64,000 nt of DNA from Halorubrum sp. Atlit-26R. GTDB lineage: Archaea > Halobacteriota > Halobacteria > Halobacteriales > Haloferacaceae. Of this stretch, positions 53,527 through 63,106 are shown piece by piece (the stretch's first letter is position 1; each line of letters starts with the position of its first letter). The notes beneath the pieces are model-generated. The model made no database searches. It saw only the letters and a program-made list of their open reading frames with translations, and was not told the DNA's origin. Position numbers and translations under genes: made by a program. The stretch spans positions 1-64,000 of the forward strand of contig NZ_QPLT01000002.1 of NCBI RefSeq assembly GCF_003666015.1, read 5' to 3'.

Positions 53527-56175
53527 ATGAGGGAAGCGGAGGGTGCCGACGACGGCGACGGGTCGACGGGCGGGCGAGAGCGCTCGCTCGTCAGCGTGCT
53601 CGTCGTCGACGACGAGCCGGGGTTCGCGGACGTGGCCGCCTCGCTGTTGGAGTCGCGCGACGACCGGATCGAGGCGACGCCGGTCGAGAGCCCGTCGGCG
53701 GCGCTCGACGCGCTCTCGGCGTCGTCGTACGACTGCGTCGTCTCGGACTACGAGATGCCGGAGACCGACGGGATCGAACTGCTCGAAGCCGTCCGCGATC
53801 GACACGGCGACGTCCCGTTCGTGCTGTTCACCGGCGAGGGGTCAGAGGCGGTCGCCAGCGAGGCGGTCTCCGCGGGCGTCGACGAGTACCTCCGCAAGGG
53901 AGAGGCGTCCGATCAGTACTCTCGGCTCGCGGGCGCCGTCGAGGGCCTCGTCTCGCGGACCCGGGGCGAGCGCCGGGTCGCCGAGCACTTGGAGCGCGTC
54001 TCCGACGCGTTCTGCGAGGTCGACGACGAGTGGCGGATCACGTACCTCAACGACCGCGCGGTCCGGATGATCGACCTCGACGCCGACGAACTGCTCGGGG
54101 AGCGGATCTGGGACCTGTTCCCGGAGACCACGGACACCGACGGCGAGGAAGCCCTCCGCGAGGCCGCCGAGACCGGCGAGCCGGTGCGGTTCGAGGCGCA
54201 CGTCGACCGGCTCGGCGCCGACCTCGTCGTGAACGCCTACCCGACGCCCGACGGGCTCGCGCTGTACTTCCGGGACGTGACGGAGAAGCGGGAACGGGAG
54301 CGGGAGCTCCGCGAGCTCTCCGAGCGCCTCCAGCTGGCCGTCGAGGGCGCCGACGTCGGCGTCTGGGACTGGAACGTCCGGACGGACGAGGTCCGGTTCG
54401 ACGAGCGGTGGGCGGCGATGCTCGGCCACGAGGCCGACGAGATCGACTTCGACCTGTCGGCGTGGGAGGACCGCGTCCACCCGGACGACGTCGACGACGC
54501 CTGGGACGCCATCGAGGCGCACTTCGCGGGGGAGACCGACCTCTATCAGGCCGACTTCCGGATGCGGACGAAGTCCGGCGACTGGAAGTGGATCCGCGAC
54601 CGCGGCCGGGTCGTCGAGCGGACGGACGACGGCGAGCCGCTCCGGGCCGTCGGCATCCACATCGACGTCACCGAGGAGAAGGAGCGAGAGCGCGAGCTGG
54701 AGCGGTACCGCCGCATCGTCGACGAGCTGCCGGAGTCGGTGTGTATCTACGACGCCGACGGCCGCATCGCGCTCGCGAACGACCACACCGCCGACGTGTT
54801 AGCGGCCGATCCCGAGGCGCTCGTCGGCCGGGAGAGCGGCCTCGTCGACCGCATTCGGGCGGCGGGCGACGGCGACCGGTACGACGCCCTCGTCGACGGC
54901 GAACGCGGCTCGCTGGCCGGGACGGTCGAGGTCGACCTGCCCGGGAAGTCCGAGGCGATCGTCGACTACGGCCTGACCCGGCTCGTCATCGACGGGGAGT
55001 TCGACGGGGTTCTCGGCATCTCCCGCGACGTGACCGACGAGCGACGGCGACAGCAGCGGCTCGAACGCACCACGGCGCGGTTGGAGGCGCTGTTCGAGCG
55101 CTCGCCGGACATGGTCGACATCCACGACGAGGCGGGCGAGATCGTCGACGCGAACCGGGCGATGACCGACGCGCTCGGCTACGACCGCGAGGAGCTCGTC
55201 GGCATGGACGTCTGGGAAGTGGACACCGAGCTCGACCCGGAGGAGGGCGTTCGGCTCTGGAACGGGCTGGAGATGGACGAGACGGTCCGGCTGGAGACGA
55301 CCTTCGCCCGCGCGGACGGCTCGACGTTCCCGGTCGAGGTCCACGTTCGGCGCATCGACGTCCAGGGCGAGGACCGGTTCCTGGCGAGCAGCCGCGACAT
55401 CTCGGAGCGCAGGGCGTACGAGCGCCGCATCGAGCGAGAGAACGAGCGGCTCGACGAGTTCGCGAGCATCGTCTCGCACGACCTCCGGAACCCGCTCAAC
55501 GTCCTCTCGGGGTACCTCCGGCTCGCGCGCGAGACGGGGAACGACTCCTACTTCGACCGCTGCGAGCGCGCGCTCGACGAGATGGAGCGGCTCATCGAGG
55601 ACGTGCTCGCGCTCGCGAAGCAGGGCGAGGCGGTCGGGTCGTTCGAGCGCGTCCACCTCGGCGAGCTGGCCGCCGGATACAGCGACGACGCGTTCGGATC
55701 GGCGAACGGGGAGGACCCGTTCGGCGGCGACGCCGGCGACGCCGGCGACGCCGCTGACGGCGAGGCGGAGGCCGCTCCGATCGAGGTCGACGTCGACGCC
55801 GACGGCGAGATCTGCGCCGACCCGGGGCGGGTCCGGCAGCTCCTCGGGAACCTGTTCCGAAACGCCGCCGAACACGGCGGCGAGCGCGTCGTCGTCGGCG
55901 ACCTCTCGGACGGCTTCTACGTCGAGGACGACGGGCCCGGGATCGGCCCGGACGAGCGCGAGAAGGTGTTCGAGAGCGGCTACACCACCTCCGAGACGGG
56001 GACCGGATTCGGGCTCTCGATCGTCCAGCGCATCGCCGAGGCGCACGGCTGGGACGTCGCGGTCACGGAGGGAGAGCGCGGCGGCGCTCGGTTCGAGTTC
56101 ACCGGCGTCGACCGCCCGGACCCGTCGCCGCAGGAGCCGGAGTCGCCCGGCGAGGCGGTCGAGCCCCGGGACTGA
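53527..56175 (+). CDS. Hybrid signal kinase: receiver and four PAS domains with kinase
   Basis: 882 aa. Receiver (VLVVDDEPGFADV; phospho-acceptor in VVSDYEMPETDG; LFTGEGSEAV; YLRKGEAS) then four PAS-type regions near 150-255, 260-395 (VWDWNVRTDEVRFDERWAAM with PAC KWIRDRGRVV), 400-515 and 520-635. HisKA box IVSHDLRNPLNVLSGYLRLA and ATPase motifs LLGNLFRNAAEHGG, EDDGPGIGPDEREKVFESGY and GTGFGLSIVQRIAEAHGW. The region between HisKA and ATPase contains an Asp/Gly-rich insert. Closely resembles the C-terminus of the kinase at 38942. No paired regulator. Confidence 0.92.
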   Translation: MREAEGADDGDGSTGGRERSLVSVLVVDDEPGFADVAASLLESRDDRIEATPVESPSAALDALSASSYDCVVSDYEMPETDGIELLEAVRDRHGDVPFVLFTGEGSEAVASEAVSAGVDEYLRKGEASDQYSRLAGAVEGLVSRTRGERRVAEHLERVSDAFCEVDDEWRITYLNDRAVRMIDLDADELLGERIWDLFPETTDTDGEEALREAAETGEPVRFEAHVDRLGADLVVNAYPTPDGLALYFRDVTEKRERERELRELSERLQLAVEGADVGVWDWNVRTDEVRFDERWAAMLGHEADEIDFDLSAWEDRVHPDDVDDAWDAIEAHFAGETDLYQADFRMRTKSGDWKWIRDRGRVVERTDDGEPLRAVGIHIDVTEEKERERELERYRRIVDELPESVCIYDADGRIALANDHTADVLAADPEALVGRESGLVDRIRAAGDGDRYDALVDGERGSLAGTVEVDLPGKSEAIVDYGLTRLVIDGEFDGVLGISRDVTDERRRQQRLERTTARLEALFERSPDMVDIHDEAGEIVDANRAMTDALGYDREELVGMDVWEVDTELDPEEGVRLWNGLEMDETVRLETTFARADGSTFPVEVHVRRIDVQGEDRFLASSRDISERRAYERRIERENERLDEFASIVSHDLRNPLNVLSGYLRLARETGNDSYFDRCERALDEMERLIEDVLALAKQGEAVGSFERVHLGELAAGYSDDAFGSANGEDPFGGDAGDAGDAADGEAEAAPIEVDVDADGEICADPGRVRQLLGNLFRNAAEHGGERVVVGDLSDGFYVEDDGPGIGPDEREKVFESGYTTSETGTGFGLSIVQRIAEAHGWDVAVTEGERGGARFEFTGVDRPDPSPQEPESPGEAVEPRD

Positions 56176-56234
56176 GCGCGGGTCGCGCGTCCGAACCGAC
56201 TGCGAAAAGGAACGGTCGCCGCGGCGGTCGGGCC

Positions 56235-56633
56235 TTAGAACGCGCCGGGGTAGACGCTGACGTCGGCGTGGAGTTCCTCGCGGAGCGCGCTGTGGACGTG
56301 ACAGATGCCCTCGGCGCGCTCGGCGATGTCGGCGGCGGTCTCGTCGTCGAGGTCGGCCTCGACGTGGACGTCGAAGGCGATCGATTCGAGGTCGTCGTCG
56401 TCGTCGAGCTCGGCGCTCGCGTCGATCTGGATCGTGCCGAGGTCCTCCTCGCCACGCTGGCTCCCGCCGACGCGGAGCGCCGGGAGGTAACAGGAGGCGT
56501 ACGTCGCGACGAGCGCCGCGTTCGGGTTCGGGCCCGTCTCGTCGGTGGCGTCGATCTGGAGGTCGAACTCGCCGACCTGGCTGGTGCTCGCGTACCCTTC
56601 CTCGGAAACCGTGGACGTCTCGATGTCTGCCAT
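56235..56633 (-). CDS. OsmC-family peroxide-detoxifying protein
   Basis: 132 aa from ATG 56633 (MADIETSTVSEEGYASTSQV). The two reactive cysteines are in ATYASCYLPALRVGG and ERAEGICHVHSALREEL, the OsmC/Ohr arrangement for reducing organic hydroperoxides. Between them lies the usual acidic strand. The longer open frame upstream is Arg-rich and not coding. Confidence 0.92.
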   Translation of the reverse strand: MADIETSTVSEEGYASTSQVGEFDLQIDATDETGPNPNAALVATYASCYLPALRVGGSQRGEEDLGTIQIDASAELDDDDDLESIAFDVHVEADLDDETAADIAERAEGICHVHSALREELHADVSVYPGAF

Positions 56634-56790
56634 AGTCGGTTCCGCGTTCGTCCTCCCGCCGCTAAAGGCTGCCGACACGGGACGTCGCTGCCGGGGCGAG
56701 GACAGCGGTCCCCGGACGACGGTCGCGTCGCTACGCGGTCGGGATCGGAAAAATCGCGGAGTCACCGGTGCGGGCCGCCCTCCTCGGGAC

Positions 56791-57513
56791 TCAGTCGAGC
56801 GTGTACGTCTCGTCGCCCTCGAGGACGACCGGCTCGGCGGCCGCGCCCGCGGCCTTCACCTCGTTGACGAACTCGCGGGTCTCGATCTCGATCGGGCCGA
56901 ACGAGTCGTAGTGCATCGGGAAGACGACGTCGGCGCCCACCCAGTCGGCGGCGATGCCGGCGCCCGCGGGCCCCATCGTGAAGTGGTCGCCGGCGGGCAG
57001 GGCGGCGGCGTCCGGTTCGAGGTACGGGGCGATCACGTCGACCATCTCTGACATCAGGCCGGTGTCGCCCGCGTGGTAGAACGTGGTACAGTCTGCGTCG
57101 GACTCCTGCGTCGGCTTCTTGTCGCCGATGACGAACCCGGTCGGCATCCCGCCCGAGGTGCCGTACCCGTTGTCGATGCCGTTCGAGTGGTCCGCGCGGA
57201 CCATCGTCACCCACGCGTCGCCGCACTCGACGGTGCCGCCGATGTTCATCCCGCCCGCCGGGAGGGTGTGCTCGTGGCCGAAGTTCTCCTGGACGTAGTT
57301 GGTCAGCTCCGGCGTCGCGACCACGGTGGCGCCCTCGAAGCGGTCCGCGTCGGCGATGTGGTCGGAGTGGCCGTGGGTCAGGAGGAGGTAGTCGGGGTCG
57401 AGCTCCTCGGGGCTGACGTCGGTCTTCGGGTTGTCGAAGAACGGGTCGATGAGCAGCTCCGTGTCGTCGACGACGACGTGCCACGTGGAGTGGCCGTGCC
57501 AGGTGAGTTCCAT
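56791..57513 (-). CDS. UPF0173 metal-dependent hydrolase (metallo-beta-lactamase fold)
   Basis: 240 aa from ATG 57513 ([20 protein letters not shown]). The metal motif [13 protein letters not shown], third ligand region [13 protein letters not shown] and final His in [15 protein letters not shown] give the two-metal centre. Such proteins are broad hydrolases with unknown in vivo substrates. An upstream in-frame ATG would add 25 unconserved residues. Confidence 0.92.
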   Translation of the reverse strand: MELTWHGHSTWHVVVDDTELLIDPFFDNPKTDVSPEELDPDYLLLTHGHSDHIADADRFEGATVVATPELTNYVQENFGHEHTLPAGGMNIGGTVECGDAWVTMVRADHSNGIDNGYGTSGGMPTGFVIGDKKPTQESDADCTTFYHAGDTGLMSEMVDVIAPYLEPDAAALPAGDHFTMGPAGAGIAADWVGADVVFPMHYDSFGPIEIETREFVNEVKAAGAAAEPVVLEGDETYTLD

Positions 57514-57618
57514 GGTACGTCCGATACATCTCGGCGGGCCGTAATAAAACTCGACGCCGCGGATCGCGTCGTCCGACGGCGAAAGCAATTAACAGGCACG
57601 AACGCGAACGCAGAGTAG

Positions 57619-58839
57619 ATGCCCTCCGAGACCAGCGACCCCGGCGGCCCGCCGGCCGCCTGCCCCGCCTGCGGCGAGGCGGTTCCGGCCGGAGCGAGCT
57701 TCTGCCCCGACTGCGGCGCCGACCTCGGCGACCCGGACGACCCCGCGTACTGCTCCGCGTGTGGCGAGGCGTTCGACGACGACGACCGGTTCTGTTCGAA
57801 CTGCGGCGCGTCCCGGTCGGGCGGCGGGTCCGCCGCGTCCGAGCCGGCGGGCCGCGCGCCCGAGGAGTCGGACGACCGGGATCCGTCCGCGTCGCGCTCG
57901 GCGTCGCCCCCGGCCGAGACCGAGCGCGCCTTCCGCCGCCGGGTCCAGGACCACCTCGACGCCGGGTGGGACGTCGAGCGGGACGACGGCGATCGCGTCG
58001 TCCTCGTCGACAGGGGAATCGGCTCCGTCGGCGTCCACATCCTGCTTTTCATCTTCACCAGCGGGATCGGGAACCTGCTGTACGGCTGGTGGCACTACTC
58101 CAAGCTGGCGGAGCGACGGCGGCTCGTCCGCGGCGACGAGACGGCGGCGCGCGCGCCGTCGAGCGTCGAGGACGCGGGTCGGGCGGAGACGGCCACCGCG
58201 TACGTCCTGACCGCACTGCTGTTGCTGATCGGCGGCTGGATCGGCTTCATGGCGGCGACGAGCGGCTCGCCGCCCGCCGCGCTGATCGGAATCGCGTTCG
58301 CCGGGCTCGGCCTCGGCGTGGCCCCGCCGGTCCGCCGCCGCCTCGACCGCCGGCACGGGGTCACGGCGTTCGGCCGGAAGAAGACGGTCGATCACCGGAT
58401 CGTCCGCCCGCCCGAGTCCGTCGAGGAGCCCTGCGTCGTCTGCGGCGAGGCGTTCGAGCGCGGCCTCGTCAGGCGGCGCCGCGACGAGACGGTCGTCGCC
58501 GGCGTGCCGGTCCGGACCCACTCGATGCGGCACAACCACTACTGCGCCGACTGCGCCCGGTCGGATCTGTTCGGCGACCGCGTCGGCGCGCCGTCGCTCG
58601 ACGACCTCGCTGACGACGCGGGCCCGGTCGACGACGCGGTCGACGACGTGGACGCGGCCGACAATGCGGATGCGGCCGATGATGCGGACGCGGCCGACGA
58701 TGCGGATGCGGCCGATGATGCGGACGCGGCCGATGACGCCGATCACGCCGACGAGGATTTCGCAGACGCGGACGCCGACGGCGGGGACGCCGCGGACGAC
58801 GCCTCCGGCGACGAGCGGGCCACGGAAGCGACCGAGTGA
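57619..58839 (+). CDS. Zinc-ribbon membrane protein with a repetitive acidic tail
   Basis: 406 aa. Two N-terminal zinc ribbons (ACPACGEAVPAGASFCPDCG and YCSACGEAFDDDDRFCSNCG), an amphipathic segment, then several membrane helices near 145-165 (VGVHILLFIFTSGIGNLLYG) and 200-240, then a third Cys-rich ribbon CVVCGEAFERG with HYCADC. The tail from residue 340 is a Asp-Ala repeat (unit ADAADD). Function unknown. AATTAAC at 57587-57593 is a likely TATA box 29 nt before the ATG. Confidence 0.8.
   Translation: MPSETSDPGGPPAACPACGEAVPAGASFCPDCGADLGDPDDPAYCSACGEAFDDDDRFCSNCGASRSGGGSAASEPAGRAPEESDDRDPSASRSASPPAETERAFRRRVQDHLDAGWDVERDDGDRVVLVDRGIGSVGVHILLFIFTSGIGNLLYGWWHYSKLAERRRLVRGDETAARAPSSVEDAGRAETATAYVLTALLLLIGGWIGFMAATSGSPPAALIGIAFAGLGLGVAPPVRRRLDRRHGVTAFGRKKTVDHRIVRPPESVEEPCVVCGEAFERGLVRRRRDETVVAGVPVRTHSMRHNHYCADCARSDLFGDRVGAPSLDDLADDAGPVDDAVDDVDAADNADAADDADAADDADAADDADAADDADHADEDFADADADGGDAADDASGDERATEATE
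58650..58742 (+). repeat. 18-bp tandem repeat encoding the ADAADD tail
   Basis: About five units of a GATGCGGCCGATGATGCG-like 18-mer with alternating GAT/GAC codons. Slippage would add or remove six residues without shifting the frame. Confidence 0.8.
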
Positions 58840-58916
58840 GTCGGCGGCCCCGACACCCGCGGGCGTCGCTTGCCTCTCCGGGAACGCTTTTCGGGCGGCC
58901 GCCCGTTCGCTCGCGT

Positions 58917-59660
58917 ATGTACCGCGCACGGTTCCGCGACCCGGCCGGATCGATCCGCGAGGGCGAGTACGACCCGGCGACCGACACGGTCGCCTTCGGC
59001 GGCGACGAGTACGCGCTCTCGGACCCCGCGATCGACGTGCTCGCGCCCAGCGACCCGTCGAAGGTCGTCTGTATCGGACGCAACTACGCCGACCACGCCG
59101 AGGAGCTCGGCAACGACGTCCCCGACCGTCCCCTCCTCTTCCTCAAGCCGCCGAACGCGGTGGCGAGCCACGGCGACACCGTGACCGTCCCCGCGGGCAA
59201 GGACCGTATCGACTGGGAGGCGGAGTTCGCGGTCGTCATCGGCGAGCAGTGCAAGGCGGTCGACGCCGCGGACGCGATGGACGTCGTCGCGGGGTTCACC
59301 TGCATGAACGACGTGTCGAACCGCGACGACCAGAACCGCGAGCAGAACTGGGTGCGCGGGAAGGCGTTCGACGGCGCCGCGCCGCTCGGCCCGGTCCTCG
59401 CGACGCCCGACGAGGTGCCCGACGACGCGAGCGTCGAGCTCCGCGTCAACGGCGAGACCAAGCAGTCGAGCGACCGCGAGCACATGATCTTCGACGTCCC
59501 GACGCTGATCGAGGAGATCACGACGTACCTCACGCTCGAACCCGGCGACGTCATCGCGACCGGCACCCCGGAGGGCGTCGGGGCGCTCTCCGACGGCGAC
59601 ACCGTCGAGGTCGAGGTCGAGGGCGTCGGGACGCTCGAACACGACGTTCGGATCCCCTGA
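58917..59660 (+). CDS. Fumarylacetoacetate hydrolase-family enzyme
   Basis: 247 aa from ATG 58917 (MYRARFRDPAGSIREGEYDP). Catalytic core of the FAH fold: KVVCIGRNYADHAEELGNDV, LLFLKPPNAVASHGDTV, DWEAEFAVVIGEQC with metal Glu residues, GFTCMNDVSNRDDQ and TGTPEGVGALSDGDTVEVEV. Family members hydrolyse C-C bonds or decarboxylate oxaloacetate-like acids; substrate unknown. Confidence 0.92.
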   Translation: MYRARFRDPAGSIREGEYDPATDTVAFGGDEYALSDPAIDVLAPSDPSKVVCIGRNYADHAEELGNDVPDRPLLFLKPPNAVASHGDTVTVPAGKDRIDWEAEFAVVIGEQCKAVDAADAMDVVAGFTCMNDVSNRDDQNREQNWVRGKAFDGAAPLGPVLATPDEVPDDASVELRVNGETKQSSDREHMIFDVPTLIEEITTYLTLEPGDVIATGTPEGVGALSDGDTVEVEVEGVGTLEHDVRIP

Positions 59661-59727
59661 GCGACGCGCCGTCGAACGCGACCCCTCCTTTTTGCGGCTC
59701 GGTACCACACCTCGTTTCTGGTGAACG

Positions 59728-59734
59728 CTTATCC
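59728..59734 (+). promoter_or_regulatory. TATA-like box ahead of the 10-codon ORF and hflX
   Basis: CTTATCC, centred about 26 nt before ATG 59757. No better box lies just upstream of hflX (59935), so the hflX transcript may start here and carry a leader of about 180 nt. Confidence 0.45.
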
Positions 59735-59756
59735 GTGAGCCGCCGGAGTCGGAGGT

Positions 59757-59789
59757 ATGGAGACCAGTTCGTTCGTCGCCGGCTTCTGA
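59757..59789 (+). CDS. Possible 10-codon upstream ORF in the hflX leader
   Basis: ATG to TGA encoding METSSFVAGF. It begins 26 nt after a TATA-like box, as a leaderless ORF would, with GGAGGT just before it. It is out of frame with hflX. The rest of the 59661-59934 gap has no other sign of coding. Could be a leader peptide, the remnant of a gene, or chance. Confidence 0.35.
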   Translation: METSSFVAGF

Positions 59790-59934
59790 CCGCACCGCCG
59801 CGGCGCGACGCGACGGCCGCCTCCCGCTCGACTGGCCGATCGCCAGCGCGACGGCGCGCCGTCCCCCGCGCCGCAGAGTCGCGACCGGAGCGCGAGACGC
59901 TCCCCTCTCCGGGCCGACGCGAGCGCCCGACCGA

Positions 59935-61374
59935 ATGTCACGAGACGACGCCACGACGAACGAGACCGCCGAACCGAGCGAAACCGACTCTCAGGCCGCC
60001 GACCCCGACCGAACGTCCGCCGAGACCGACCCCACGGCCGCCGACGGGACCCCCGCCGTCGTCGCGGCGCGGGCCGACGGCGAGCCGCCGGACACGACGG
60101 AGATCCGGGAGCTGGCCGCCGCCGCCGGCTACGCGGTGGTCGGCGAGGTCACCCAGCGGCGCCGCGAGGACCCGACCTACGACCTCGGCCGCGGGAAGGC
60201 CGAGGAGCTGATGCGGCTCGCGGCCGAGACGGGCGCCGAGGCGGTGATCTACGACGGGAGCCTCTCCCCCGGACAGACGTTCTCCCTCGGCGACCTGCTG
60301 CCGCCCGGGACTGCGGTGATCGACCGCCCGCGCCTCGTGTTGGAGCTGTTCGCCGACGCCGCCGACTCCCGCGCGGCCGACCGCCAGCTGGAGCTGGCGC
60401 GCCTGCGCTACGAGCTCCCCCGGCTCCGGGAGGCGGTCGCCCGCGACGCGAGCGAAGACGTGCGACTCCAGCCGGAGGGCGACAGCCGGGTCCTCGACGT
60501 CGAGAAGCGGATCGAGTCTGCCGAGCGAGCGCTCGCCGAGATCGCCGACGACCGGGCGGAAAGGCGGGCGGAGCGCCGCGACGCCGGGTTCGACCTCGTC
60601 GCGCTCGCCGGGTACACCAACGCCGGGAAGTCGACGCTGGCCCGCCGGCTCGCGGACGACACGGAGGCGCCGGGCGACGAGTCCGCGACTAAGCCGAGCG
60701 ACCCGGCCGATCGCGACGGGCCGCTCGCGGTCGCCGACCGCCCGTTCGAGACGCTCTCGACGACGACGCGCCGCGCGACGGTCGGCGGGCGGCGCGCGCT
60801 GCTCACGGACACCGTCGGCTTCCTCGACGGGCTCCCCCACGAGGCGGTGCGCTCGTTCCGGACGACCGTCGACGCGGTCCGGGGGGCCGACTGCGCGCTG
60901 CTCGTCGTCGACGCGAGCGACGAGCCGGCGGTCCTGCGCCGGAAGCTCACGGCGTCGCTGTCGGCGATCGAGGCGACCGACGGGCCCGTGATACCGGTGC
61001 TGTCGAAGGCGGATGAGATCGGGGCGGACCGTCTCGCCGCCGCCGTGGAGTCGTACGAGGCCGCCGTCGCGGACCTCGACGCGCGGAAGGCGCCCGTCGT
61101 CGACGCCCTCCGGTCGCCGATTCCGGTCAGCGTCCGCGACGGGACGGGGCTCGCAGACCTCGCGGACGCGGTGGCTGGCGCGCTCCCCACGGCGACCGCG
61201 TCCGTCTCGGCGCCGAACGGCGGCGCCGCCCAGGCCGCCCTCTCGTGGGCGTACGACCGGGAGATCGTCGCGGACGTCGACTACGGCGGCGAGACCGTCG
61301 CCGTCGACCTCGCGGGGCGGCCCGACGTGGTCGCCGAGGCGGAGCGACGGTTCGCGGACGCCCGGTCGCCGTGA
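59935..61374 (+). CDS. hflX: HflX GTPase, ribosome-associated
   Basis: 479 aa. N-terminal HflX domain (GYAVVGEVTQRRREDPTYDL, AVIYDGSLSPGQTFSLGDLL, LELFADAADSRAADRQLELA) then the G domain: G1 GYTNAGKST, G3 LTDTVGFLDGLPHEAVRSF, G4 VLSKADEIG. HflX binds the large ribosomal subunit and rescues stalled ribosomes. Long disordered acidic start (residues 1-40). The fifth G motif region is not clear by eye. Confidence 0.94.
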   Translation: MSRDDATTNETAEPSETDSQAADPDRTSAETDPTAADGTPAVVAARADGEPPDTTEIRELAAAAGYAVVGEVTQRRREDPTYDLGRGKAEELMRLAAETGAEAVIYDGSLSPGQTFSLGDLLPPGTAVIDRPRLVLELFADAADSRAADRQLELARLRYELPRLREAVARDASEDVRLQPEGDSRVLDVEKRIESAERALAEIADDRAERRAERRDAGFDLVALAGYTNAGKSTLARRLADDTEAPGDESATKPSDPADRDGPLAVADRPFETLSTTTRRATVGGRRALLTDTVGFLDGLPHEAVRSFRTTVDAVRGADCALLVVDASDEPAVLRRKLTASLSAIEATDGPVIPVLSKADEIGADRLAAAVESYEAAVADLDARKAPVVDALRSPIPVSVRDGTGLADLADAVAGALPTATASVSAPNGGAAQAALSWAYDREIVADVDYGGETVAVDLAGRPDVVAEAERRFADARSP

Positions 61375-61449
61375 GCGGCGGGGCGGTCCCGTCGCGACCC
61401 CTCGACCGCCAAGACCACCCTTAAGCCCGACCGACTCCCAGTTCCGGCC

Positions 61450-62544
61450 ATGCGACCACGGGATCTCTCCGATCACTCGCCGTACGTGCCCGGGCGGGGC
61501 GTCGAGGAAGTCGCCCGCGAGCGCGGGCTCGACCCCGACGACCTCATCAAGCTCTCCTCGAACGAGAACCCCCACGGCCCGAGCCCGGCGGCCGTCGAGG
61601 CGATCCGCGAGCACGCCGCCCGCGTGAACCAGTACCCGAAGTCCTCGCACACGGACCTCACCGCGGAGATCGCCGCGAAGTGGGGCGTCGACGACGAGCA
61701 GGTGTGGGTGTCGCCGGGCGCCGACGGCTCGATCGACTACCTCTCGCGGGCCGCGTTAGAGCCGGGCGACGAGGTCTTGATGCCGAGCCCCGGCTTCGCC
61801 TACTACGCGATGTCCTCGCGGTACCACCACGGCGAGGTAACCGAGTACGAGCTCTCCCCGGCCGACGGCTTCGCGCAGGACGCCGAGACAGTCCTGAGCG
61901 CCTACGGCGGCGAGCGGATCGTCTACGTCACCTCGCCGCACAACCCCTCGGGCTCGACCATGCCCCTCGACGAAATCGAGGCGATCGCGGACGCGACCGC
62001 CGAGGAGACGCTCCTCGTCGTCGACGAGGCGTACGGCGAGTTCGCCGCCGTCGACAGCGCGATCCCGCTCGTCGACGAGCGCGACGACGTCGCGGTCCTC
62101 CGCACCTTCTCGAAGGCGTACGGCCTCGCCGGGCTCCGGATCGGGTACAGCGTCGTCCCGGAGGCGTGGGGGGAGGCCTACGCCCGCGTCAACACGCCGT
62201 TCGCGGCGAACGAGCTGGCCTGCCGCGCCGCGCTCGCCGCGCTCGACGACGAGGAGCACGTCGAGCGGTCGGTCGAGTCGGCCCGCTGGGCCCGCGAGTA
62301 CATCGCGAGCGAGCTCGACGCGCCGACGGTCGACTCCGCCGGGAACTTCGTCCTCGCGGAGGTCGGCGACGGCGAGCGCGTCGCCGAGGCGGCCCAAGAG
62401 CGCGGCGTCATCATCCGCGACTGTACTTCCTTCGGGCTCCCGGAGCACGTCCGTGTCTCGACCGGGACCCGGAAGGAGACGCGCGAGGCGGTCGAACTGC
62501 TCAACGAGACGCTGGCGGACCTCGAACTCGGTGTCCGGGCGTGA
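61450..62544 (+). CDS. hisC: Histidinol-phosphate aminotransferase
   Basis: 364-aa PLP enzyme of histidine synthesis. Seen: LIKLSSNENPHGPSPAAVEA, YVTSPHNPSGSTMPLDEIEA, VVDEAYGEFA and the PLP lysine in RTFSKAYGLAGLRIGYSV, with the C-terminal phosphate Arg in VRVSTGTRKETREA. A CTTAAG box (61421-61426) lies about 27 nt before the ATG. Start of a unit with the Fap7-type kinase (4-nt overlap). Confidence 0.95.
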   Translation: MRPRDLSDHSPYVPGRGVEEVARERGLDPDDLIKLSSNENPHGPSPAAVEAIREHAARVNQYPKSSHTDLTAEIAAKWGVDDEQVWVSPGADGSIDYLSRAALEPGDEVLMPSPGFAYYAMSSRYHHGEVTEYELSPADGFAQDAETVLSAYGGERIVYVTSPHNPSGSTMPLDEIEAIADATAEETLLVVDEAYGEFAAVDSAIPLVDERDDVAVLRTFSKAYGLAGLRIGYSVVPEAWGEAYARVNTPFAANELACRAALAALDDEEHVERSVESARWAREYIASELDAPTVDSAGNFVLAEVGDGERVAEAAQERGVIIRDCTSFGLPEHVRVSTGTRKETREAVELLNETLADLELGVRA

Positions 62545-63080
62545 GCGACGGCTCTCAGTCCCCCGATAGCGCCGACCGGGTCGCCGTCACGGGAACACCC
62601 GGAACCGGCAAGTCGACCGCGACGGCGCTGCTGGAGGGCGAGTACGACGTGATCCACCTCAACGACCGGATCAAGTCCGACGACGACCTCTGGACCGAGC
62701 GCGACGCCGACCGCGACACGCTCGTCGCCGACCTCGACGCGGTCCGCGATCACCTCGGCGACTGGACCGGCGTCCTCGACTCCCACCTCGCCCACCGGTT
62801 CGACGTCGACCGCGTCGTCGTGTTGCGCTGTCACCCCGAGACGATCGAGTCCCGGCTCGAAGCGCGAGGCGAGTCGCCCGAGACGGCCGCCGAAAACGCG
62901 GAAAGCGAGGCGCTCGACGTGATCCTCTCGGAGGCGGTCGCCGAGCACGGCGCCGAGAACGTCTACGAGGTCGACGCGACCGACCGCGACCCCGAGGCGG
63001 TCGCCGACGCGGTCCGCGCCGCGATCGAGGGCGAGCGGGAGCCGAGCGCCGGCACCGTGGACTTCATCGATTATATATGA
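62541..63080 (+). CDS. Fap7/AK6-type adenylate kinase
   Basis: 179 aa from GTG overlapping the hisC stop. P-loop VTGTPGTGKSTATAL, LNDRIKSDDDLWTERDADRD, LDSHLAHRFDVDRVVVLRCH, and lid region ESRLEARGESPETAAENAES. Archaeal homologues act as adenylate kinases and help final maturation of the small ribosomal subunit, which fits with HflX nearby. Confidence 0.92.
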   Translation: MSDGSQSPDSADRVAVTGTPGTGKSTATALLEGEYDVIHLNDRIKSDDDLWTERDADRDTLVADLDAVRDHLGDWTGVLDSHLAHRFDVDRVVVLRCHPETIESRLEARGESPETAAENAESEALDVILSEAVAEHGAENVYEVDATDRDPEAVADAVRAAIEGEREPSAGTVDFIDYI

Positions 63081-63106
63081 GCCGACCGCGAGCGTCGAGA
63101 CGGTAG

